Shown: piece after piece, positions 23,601 through 27,868 of the stretch
Numbering within the stretch: position 1 is the stretch's first letter
Layout of the letters: each line of letters begins with the position of its first letter
Origin: JBHEMK01 sp046262635
GTDB taxonomy: Bacteria > Actinomycetota > Thermoleophilia > Gaiellales > Gaiellaceae
Length of the DNA: 27,868 nucleotides
Assembly (NCBI GenBank): GCA_046262635.1
Contig: JBHEMK010000077.1
Location: 1 to 27,868, forward strand
Direction: 5' to 3'
Notes under the pieces: generated by a model
What the model saw: only the letters and a program-made list of their open reading frames with translations
Databases searched by the model: none
What the model was told of the DNA's origin: nothing
Position numbers and translations under genes: made by a program

Positions 23601-24178
23601 GCGGTATTGACGATGTCGCCAGCGACGATGCCCTGACTCTGCGCTCCGACCGTCACGGCCGCCTCACCGGTGACGACGCCGGCGCGCGCGCGCAGGATCG
23701 GGTCGAGTGCCGGCACGGCTGCGAGCAGCTCCAGTGCCGCCCGGACCGCCCGCTCGGCGTCGTCTTCTTGTGCCACCGGTGCGCCCCAGACGGCCATCAC
23801 AGCGTCGCCGATGAACTTCTCGACGGTGCCGCCATACCGCTCAATCGTCGTCCGAGCGACGTCAAAGTAGGATGTCAACAGCTCTCGCGTGTCCTCGGCG
23901 TCGCGAGCTTCGGACGCCGCGGTGAAGCCGACCAGGTCGACGAACAGAACGGAAACCAGACGACGCTCCGCCGCTGGGGAATCACTGGCCGCCGCGACCG
24001 AGCCCACGACCGGTGCCGACCGGTCCTGAAGTGGCTTTCCGCACTGATCGCAGAACCGCCGACTCGCCCCGTTCGTCGCGCCGCAGCTGGCGCAGGCAAC
24101 CGCCAGCGGCGAGCCGCACTCCCCGCAAAACCTCGCGTCGGCGCGGTTCTCGAATCCGCAGCTCAGACAGGGCAGCAT
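20660..24178 (-). CDS. Zinc-ribbon/adenylate-guanylate cyclase/ATPase/TPR regulator
   Basis: A 1172-residue multidomain protein. Residues 4-21 and 29-46 are two zinc ribbons, each with two CxxC pairs. About 70-250 is a class III nucleotide cyclase domain: SVLFVDLVGFTAASE supplies the first metal aspartate, then GGTVEKFIGDAVMAVWGAP the second, and NTASRIQSVA. About 275-600 is a STAND/AAA-type ATPase: PFVGRDRELRL, Walker A GVAGIGKS, and VLVFEDLQWADSG as Walker B. The rest is TPR-like helical repeats rich in Ala, Leu and Glu. Proteins of this layout are common in Actinobacteria; they are thought to couple signals to ATP use or cyclic nucleotide production. No operon partner is close. The ATG at 24178 is preferred because an upstream TTG is the probable -35 box of its promoter. 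Confidence 0.9.
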   Translation of the reverse strand: MLPCLSCGFENRADARFCGECGSPLAVACASCGATNGASRRFCDQCGKPLQDRSAPVVGSVAAASDSPAAERRLVSVLFVDLVGFTAASEARDAEDTRELLTSYFDVARTTIERYGGTVEKFIGDAVMAVWGAPVAQEDDAERAVRAALELLAAVPALDPILRARAGVVTGEAAVTVGAQSQGIVAGDIVNTASRIQSVAEPGGVLVGTATKRATEAAIAYEDAGEQVLKGKVEPVRLWRAQRVVAGARGARRSTGLEAPFVGRDRELRLVKELFHGSADERRAQLVLISGVAGIGKSRLAWEFEKYVDGLALDTYWHRGRCLSYGEGAAYSALAEMVRMRCGMLEDEEPPSARTKLQRALETYVPDADERVWVEPRLGHLLGLEDGGPGDEENLFSAWRILFERLGEQAPTVLVFEDLQWADSGLLDFLEYLLDWSRGHPLFVLALARPEFADKRPGWGAGKRSFASLYVEPLSSAAMSELLTGLVPGLPEELRLRILDRAEGVPLYAVETVRMLLDRGLVARDGEGYRTAGAVELLDVPETLHALVAARLDSLSPEQRRVVECGAVLGRTFTKQGASVLSGLEQAELEPLLDGLLQKEIISVQGDPRSPERGQYSFLQEIVKRVAYETISKRGRKAMHVAAAQFLGSLPSTEEDELIDVGAAHYLDAYRAAPDDPDAAELRTKARELLVRAGERAASLAANAEAQGSFERASELTDDPFVQAELHEQAGTMASVGARVDEAAVHFERSIALFESAGATHPAARVAARLAEIAWERGRIEQGLAEMDRAFVLLAKEEPDADLAALAAQIGRFSYFAGQSDLALTRTEVALEIAEALLLPETIAQALNTKGMILSAGGRRIEGAALIRNALDLALEHDKPSAALRAYYNLADLTAQLDRYQDSNELAQAGLSLARRIGNRYWEWSFLGFAYPSFALGDWDDVLARAEWLPEEDWSQGRIAVATLLTSIVPVNVNRGHLEIARRNTKLFSELETSPDVQEQSQVHFAEAALLFAQGENVHALRSAERALETRHANGIAFEAVKESFVVAVEAALALGEVSRAEELLSIVDALPPGHAPQFLHAQASRFRARLAAARDAADEADRLFRRAAALFRELAFPFYLAMVLLEHAEWLVTQEPREEADPLLVEAHQLLERLEASPLLERVERLAALDA

Positions 24179-24189
24179 CCGCGCAACCA

Positions 24190-24217
24190 GCGTTACCGTT
24201 CGTAGGTCTATCGTCAA
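24190..24217 (-). promoter_or_regulatory. Candidate promoter of the cyclase/ATPase gene
   Basis: TTGACG (24217-24212), a 16-bp spacer and TAACGC (24195-24190) lie just before the ATG at 24178. The predicted start is within about five bases of the ATG, so the transcript would be nearly leaderless, which agrees with the absence of a Shine-Dalgarno sequence. The -10 is weak. Confidence 0.3.
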
Positions 24218-24833
24218 GCCGGAGCCGCCTTTGAGAAACCGGCTCCCACGCTCTCGGTGCGCCCACCGCGGAGCCGCCCGGCTTCGCCGAACGTGCTCGA
24301 AACAGGGCGCGTTCCTGTCACCCCGGGGCGCTGCTCGTACTTCGCAAATCTCCCGGAACCGCTTTGCGCCAAGCTTTTCGAGCGGGCCAAGGCGATCCTA
24401 CGGCCTCACAAAGAGAGGGCTCCGTGGCTTCCGCACCGGCGGAACGGCCACTCGGAGTATCGTTCCAACCATTCAAAAGCCGGCGCCGTAGCCACAGCGG
24501 ACAACTGCCGTCCCGTCTCTGTAAGAGAGGGAGGTGAGCTCGCTGCCCATTCGGCGCGAGCTAGTTGTTACTGCACTCCGGCCATGGACAGTGTCGCAGC
24601 CACAGCCGGTCCATGCCTGGCGGATCATGGACGTCATCCGCCCATGGGTGGAATGTCGGGCGCCGCTCGACAGCTCGCCGATGGGCCGAGCTTAAGATTC
24701 ATTAACCTGACCTGTCCCATACGCGCCCTTAAGGGGCGGCGGGAGGAGATGGAGCATTTATCGAATGTCATGAAGAAGGGCCTCCTGGCCGGAGAGGATC
24801 TCCGGTGAGGAATTCGGATCGGGAAGGAGGCTC
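24218..24833. other. Region with no supported gene, upstream of an IS110 fragment
   Basis: A plus frame of 183 codons from 24257 to 24808 spans most of this region but shows no clear family; a piece near its start (SYFANLPEPLCAKLFERAKA) is faintly like the beginning of Crp-type cyclic-nucleotide-binding domains, without the rest of the domain. A slightly AT-richer patch lies around 24690-24720. I see no RNA gene or clear terminator. Decay of transferred DNA is likely given the fragments that follow. Confidence 0.4.
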
Positions 24834-24998
24834 GTGGTGAAGTATGTCGGCATCGATTGGGCGTATCGGGAGGCGCAGTGGTGCGCACTGGCTCCCGGCG
24901 AGATCTGCGGCGAGGGCCGGATCGCTGCAGACCGGGACGGACTCGCTCAGCTCGTCCTCGAGCTCGGCACTGAGCTGAAGGCCTGCCTAAGCGCCGGA
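24834..24998 (+). pseudogene. IS110-family transposase, N-terminal fragment
   Basis: Starting at GTG 24834 (or 24837), with a Shine-Dalgarno GGAAGGAGG upstream, about 55 residues match the N-terminal RuvC-like DEDD part of IS110 transposases: KYVGIDWAYREAQWCAL carries the first catalytic aspartate, then GEGRIAADRDGLAQLV and LELGTELKACL. After that the family resemblance stops abruptly and the frame runs into sequence resembling a DUF892 gene, ending at 25037. The remaining roughly 300 residues of a transposase are absent, so it cannot transpose. Confidence 0.65.
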
Positions 24999-24999
24999 G

Positions 25000-25345
25000 A
25001 TGCTGGCAGAGCCGAAAGAGAAGGCCCGGCGGGATGACACTAAACAGGCGCTCCGGCAGGTCTGCAGAAAGCCGGGCAGGCGACTATCAAAAAGACCGCG
25101 GAGAGCGTCGTCGACGTGGTCATCCTCGCGGCTGCAGCCGAGACCAAGCATCACAAATCGTGGTCTACGAGACGCACATCACCAACCCCGAGGCACGAGC
25201 TGCGGCCGAGCTGGCCCAGCTGCTGCGGCAAAACCTCGCGCGGGACAGCACGCGCTCGACACCGTGCAAGCGATCGGCAAGCGGGTCGCGAACGACGGAA
25301 TCGCCCTCCGGGCCGAGCGTACTCTTCGCCGCTACGGGGTAGCCG
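25000..25345 (+). pseudogene. DUF892/YciE-type ferritin-like gene remnant with several frameshifts
   Basis: Pieces in different plus frames line up as one DUF892-like helical bundle: EPKEKARRDDTKQALRQV, then KAGQATIKKTAESVVDVVIL and AAAAETKHHK, then after a one-base shift IVVYETHITNPEARAAAELA and QLLRQNLARD, then after another shift HALDTVQAIGKRVANDGIA. ETKHHK followed by YETHI matches the ExxH-type ligand area of the family, a stress-linked ferritin-like group. At least two or three shifts and a missing N terminus show it is decayed. Its left border coincides with the break in the IS110 fragment, suggesting recombination joined them. Confidence 0.6.
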
Positions 25346-25403
25346 GAGGGACGCCCGGTTTGCCGCAGCGGTGCTTTGACCGAACGACGACAGGAGGTGA
25401 CCG

Positions 25404-25904
25404 ATGGCAGAGCCCTCGCCGCTTGGCGCTGTCGCACGCGGGCTGGCCGCGGGCGCGACCGCGACCGCAGTCATGAGCGGCTACCAGCTACTCGTTGCGA
25501 AACTACGCGGCCAGTCCGACAGCCCGCAACCGCAATCCTGGGAGGAGGCCCCCGCACCGGCCCAGATCGGGCAGCGAGTCCTGACTGGCGTCTTCCAAAA
25601 GCAAGTCGGCCTCGCACAGGCACAGCGGCTGGCCAACGCGATGCACTGGGCCTACGGCAGCGCCTGGGGTGGAATCTACGGCCTTTTCCAGGGTACTACT
25701 TGCGCGGCGCCGCTTCGCGCAGGAGCTGCGTTCGGCGCAGGCGTTTGGGGCATGTCCTACGCTCAGCTTGTGCCGATGGGCATCTACGAACCGCCCTGGA
25801 AGTACCCGGCCAAGGAACTCGCACTTGACCTTTCCTACCACCTTGTATACGGGATCGCAGCCGCGCTGGCATATGAGACGTTCACTCCTACTCCGGAATC
25901 GTAG
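25404..25904 (+). CDS. Small integral membrane protein, YagU/DUF1440-like
   Basis: A 166-residue protein with a strong Shine-Dalgarno AGGAGGTGA (25392-25400) just before the ATG. It has about four hydrophobic stretches: residues about 8-31 (VARGLAAGATATAVMSGYQL), about 80-97 (HWAYGSAWGGIYGLFQ), about 101-125 (PLRAGAAFGAGVWGMSYAQL) and about 143-160 (LSYHLVYGIAAALAYETF). The GATATAVMSGYQ opening and the repeated HxxYG segments resemble YagU/DUF1440-type inner-membrane proteins, linked in E. coli to acid stress; I hold this resemblance loosely. It stands alone between decayed sequence on both sides, yet its reading frame is intact, so it is probably expressed. Confidence 0.72.
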   Translation: MAEPSPLGAVARGLAAGATATAVMSGYQLLVAKLRGQSDSPQPQSWEEAPAPAQIGQRVLTGVFQKQVGLAQAQRLANAMHWAYGSAWGGIYGLFQGTTCAAPLRAGAAFGAGVWGMSYAQLVPMGIYEPPWKYPAKELALDLSYHLVYGIAAALAYETFTPTPES

Positions 25905-26981
25905 ACCGCCGTGCTGCGACGTCGGCGCAGCGGACGTGCTTTACCCTTGAGGTTGCGGGCGGCGAGTAGGGGGCGGCGCTGGCTGGAGCGCAGGTAGAAC
26001 GGGTGTCGCTGACAGCTTGTTTCGGACGCGGGGCGGCGGAAGGCGAGTGCGTTTGTCTTGACCTCCTGGTTCAAGAGCCCGGGTCGGGTTGAGCTCGGGC
26101 TCTAGCCGGGCAGGAATTTGCAGCTCGATTTGTCCCCGTGTGCCGCGCAGAGGCGGACGTGCTCTGCGCGGTGCACCGGATCTCCGTCGCGGACCAGGAG
26201 GATCTTTCTGAACACCAGCCTTGGCGGAGGAGGCGATCGCGGGAGTCAACAAACAGCGGGGTGGTGGAGTGCTGCCTGAAGGCGCTGAACTGCAGCGACC
26301 CTTGTTGGAGATCGCCGAGATCACGCTCCCGCCGAGGCGCCAGCCGGTGCTCGGGCCGCCGATTGCGTCTTTCCAACCAACGACCAGGCGCGCCCTCCTC
26401 CGGGCCGGCGCAGCTGAACGGATGCTTCTCGCCCGTTCGCCCGAGCCGGTAGGCGCGAGCTCACTCGCTCACCGACTGGCGCGAGACGTTCATCAACCCA
26501 TCACGAGTGGCCCTACCGGCCGCGCGCCGCCGAAGCTTCTCTTGAGCCCACTGGCGCAAGTGCCCGGCATCGCGCGACCTAATCAACCACCCATGTACCA
26601 ACCTGACGGATGCTCAGGCCTGGAGTCGTGCAAATCTCCGGGCGAGTAACTCGGCGGCTCCGCTCGGGAAAAGCTTTGGTCAGCACGTCGATTCTTACCT
26701 GCAGCGGCGCCGCGCCACTGGAGGCTAGGGTGATCGGGTGGGCGGTGTCTCGTCGTGCCAGCTCGATGCACCGTCCGCCTGGGCGAGGGGAGGTGGACGG
26801 ACTTTTATCGCGCCTCTGGGGAGTCAACGCCCGGATTCTCTCCGGAGGATCCGCTTTCGAACGTTGTCGTCCATCACGCGCGTTCTGCCGCCGCCCATCC
26901 CCTGCGACTTCTTGACGGCGCGGGAAGCGTGAACGTGTTGGAGATCAGGTTCGCATTGCTCCTGATCGCGCCGGCCTGGCC
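25905..26981. other. About 1 kb with no supported gene
   Basis: Short frames on both strands in this stretch lack motifs, ribosome-binding sites and consistent codon bias. The only clear structure is the perfect inverted repeat at 26143-26171. A minus frame at 26579-26827 has a slightly protein-like end but no family I recognise. The region is probably degraded coding DNA between two mobile-element remnants. Confidence 0.4.
26143..26171. repeat. Perfect 10-bp inverted repeat (hairpin)
   Basis: CCGCGCAGAG (26143-26152) and CTCTGCGCGG (26162-26171) are exact inverted copies around a nine-base loop. No T-run follows on either strand, so a classical terminator is not supported. Function unknown; it could be an element end or a transcript hairpin. 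Confidence 0.55.
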
Positions 26982-27560
26982 GTGTGGATGTTCCCCGGCA
27001 TGCTCCGCCTCAGCGCGAAGGCGCCCCTCGCTTTTCGGTTGACCTCTCTGCCGCACGTGATCGAGCGCTCCCAGTTCGTGCCGCTCCGCCCGGAGGAAGC
27101 GTTCGGGTTCTTCGCCGACGCATCCAATCTGGAGACGATCACGCCGCCGTGGTTGCGTTTCCGCATTGTCACTCCGCGGCCGATCGGCATGCAGGAGAAG
27201 GCCATAATCGACTATCGCCTCACCCTGCACCGCCTGCCTCTCCGCTGGCGCACCCGCATCAACTGTTGGGAGCCGAATCGGCGGTTCATCGACGTTCAGG
27301 TGCGTGGCCCGTTCAGACTCTGGCAGCACACCCATACCTTCGAACGCGTCGGCAACGGGACGCTGATCCGCGACGTCCTGCACTACCAGCTACCCCTCGG
27401 GCCGCTCGGGCGGGTGGCACACCATGCTCTGGTTCGCCGCGACCTTGAACGCATCTTCGACTTCCGGCATGAGATCGTCGAGCATCTGCTGCCCGAAGTG
27501 GGCCAACCCCTAGCGCCTCCCGCCACCACCCCGACCACGGCCGTCTCGCGTGGTGAATGA
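26982..27560 (+). CDS. SRPBCC-family ligand-binding protein
   Basis: A protein of up to 192 residues. The SRPBCC/START-like fold begins at HVIERSQFVPLRPEEAFGFF (about residue 25) and continues through NLETITPPWLRFRIVTP, DYRLTLHRLPLRWRTRI, FIDVQVRGPFRLWQHTHTF and the closing helix LERIFDFRHEIVEHLL. This group is widespread in bacteria, binds a hydrophobic ligand in the beta-barrel/helix cavity, and is often annotated as a cyclase/dehydrase or cell-division-inhibitor-like protein without proof. The start is uncertain: GTG 26982, ATG 26988 and ATG 27000 are all in frame and none has a clear Shine-Dalgarno sequence. It ends 12 bp before the predicted left end of an IS630-type element, so that insertion may have cut it off from a downstream neighbour. 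Confidence 0.8.
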   Translation: MWMFPGMLRLSAKAPLAFRLTSLPHVIERSQFVPLRPEEAFGFFADASNLETITPPWLRFRIVTPRPIGMQEKAIIDYRLTLHRLPLRWRTRINCWEPNRRFIDVQVRGPFRLWQHTHTFERVGNGTLIRDVLHYQLPLGPLGRVAHHALVRRDLERIFDFRHEIVEHLLPEVGQPLAPPATTPTTAVSRGE

Positions 27561-27572
27561 GATGGGGGCCTA

Positions 27573-27868
27573 GTGTTCTGAGTCGTTAGTTCGGAGGGTT
27601 TTGGGTGGTGGTCGCGAATCCTGTCGTTGCGAGCGACGATGGGAGGCGGCGATGGCACAGCGAGGGCGTGCGGCGGCGAGGGTCGTGCTCAGCGTGGAGG
27701 AGCGGGAGACGCTTGAGCGCTGGGCGCGCGAAGAGCGCACAGGCGTTGGCGTTGCGCTGCCGGATCGTGCTGGCCGCCGCAGCGGGCGAGACGAGCACGG
27801 GTATCGCCGGCCGGCTGGGCTGTAGCCCGGCAACGGTCGGGAAATGGCGGACGCGTTTTGCCGAGCGG
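27573..27868 (+). mobile_element. Left end of an IS630-type insertion sequence, continuing past the window
   Basis: IS630 elements insert at TA; a TA lies at 27571-27572 directly before GTGTTCTGAGTCGTTAGTTC, which has the look of a terminal repeat, and the transposase begins 80 bp further in. The right end lies outside the window, so the boundary is a prediction that cannot be confirmed here. Confidence 0.5.
27652..27868 (+). pseudogene. IS630-family transposase, N-terminal part, frameshifted and cut by window edge
   Basis: From the ATG at 27652 (GGGAGGCGGCG just upstream) the frame reads RVVLSVEERETLERWARE, the usual opening of IS630 transposases, then shifts near 27728-27735. The neighbouring frame continues SAQALALRCRIVLAAAAGE, TSTGIAGRLGCSPATVGKWR, TRFAER, which is the helix-turn-helix region. 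The initial frame stops at 27825. Either a base was lost and the gene is dead, or the element uses a frameshift; I see no slippery sequence, so decay or a sequencing error is more likely. Confidence 0.7.

Noticed and set aside
23225..24205. Plus-strand open frame opposite the cyclase domain
   Set aside because: Antisense shadow of a well-supported multidomain gene; no ribosome-binding site or motif.
24257..24808. Plus-strand frame of 183 codons with a Crp-like beginning
   Set aside because: The resemblance covers only about 25 residues, no cyclic-nucleotide pocket or helix-turn-helix follows, and there is no ribosome-binding site.
1..27868. CRISPR array or phage genes
   Set aside because: No regularly spaced direct repeats and no recognisable capsid, portal, terminase or Cas protein were seen on either strand.

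Overview
The window is GC-rich throughout and uses many GTG starts, tightly overlapping genes and actinobacterial-type families (IclR regulator, soluble bacterial P450, zinc-ribbon/cyclase/ATPase regulator, UDP-galactopyranose mutase, IS110 and IS630 remnants). It looks like a chromosomal piece of a high-GC actinobacterium. The order Solirubrobacterales/Gaiellales (Thermoleophilia) is my best guess from general impression, not from a marker gene.

Left part (1-6456, minus strand): one polycistron with overlapping stops and starts. In transcription order it encodes an APC-family transporter, an aldehyde dehydrogenase, a class III aminotransferase, an IclR regulator, a small cupin and a PLP-dependent group II decarboxylase that runs off the left edge. 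Together these suggest uptake of an amino compound or amine, decarboxylation and/or transamination, and oxidation of the aldehyde to an acid.

Centre left (6531-14124, plus strand): a second polycistron of nine genes in which every neighbour overlaps the next. It encodes an HpcH/HpaI-type aldolase, a dihydroorotate-dehydrogenase-like flavoprotein, a cytochrome P450, LigA-like and LigB-like subunits of a type II extradiol ring-cleavage dioxygenase, a DUF6282-type metal hydrolase, a histidine phosphatase, and a two-protein phosphotransferase made of a PEP-synthase-like ATP-grasp subunit and a phosphohistidine-domain subunit. The last four functions resemble a phosphorylate / P450-oxidise / dephosphorylate scheme (as in the Corynebacterium cre p-cresol pathway) joined to meta cleavage. 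This is the most interesting content of the window. The two operons diverge from a 75-bp region in which two sigma70-like promoters have overlapping -10 boxes covered by an inverted repeat, a good candidate operator for the IclR protein.

Centre (14125-18500): a degenerate tRNA-like sequence and a strong GC hairpin separate the aromatic operon from a convergent minus-strand pair: a glycosyltransferase-UDP-galactopyranose mutase fusion and, overlapping it, a GH1-like protein with an extra C-terminal domain. This pair suggests galactofuranose-containing surface glycan synthesis.

Right part (18500-27868): a frameshifted gene, a helical hypothetical protein, a 1172-residue zinc-ribbon/adenylate-cyclase/ATPase/TPR regulator, then a decayed stretch with an IS110 fragment joined to a broken DUF892 (ferritin-like) gene, a small membrane protein, about 1 kb with no convincing gene, an SRPBCC protein, and the left end of a frameshifted IS630-type element at the right edge.
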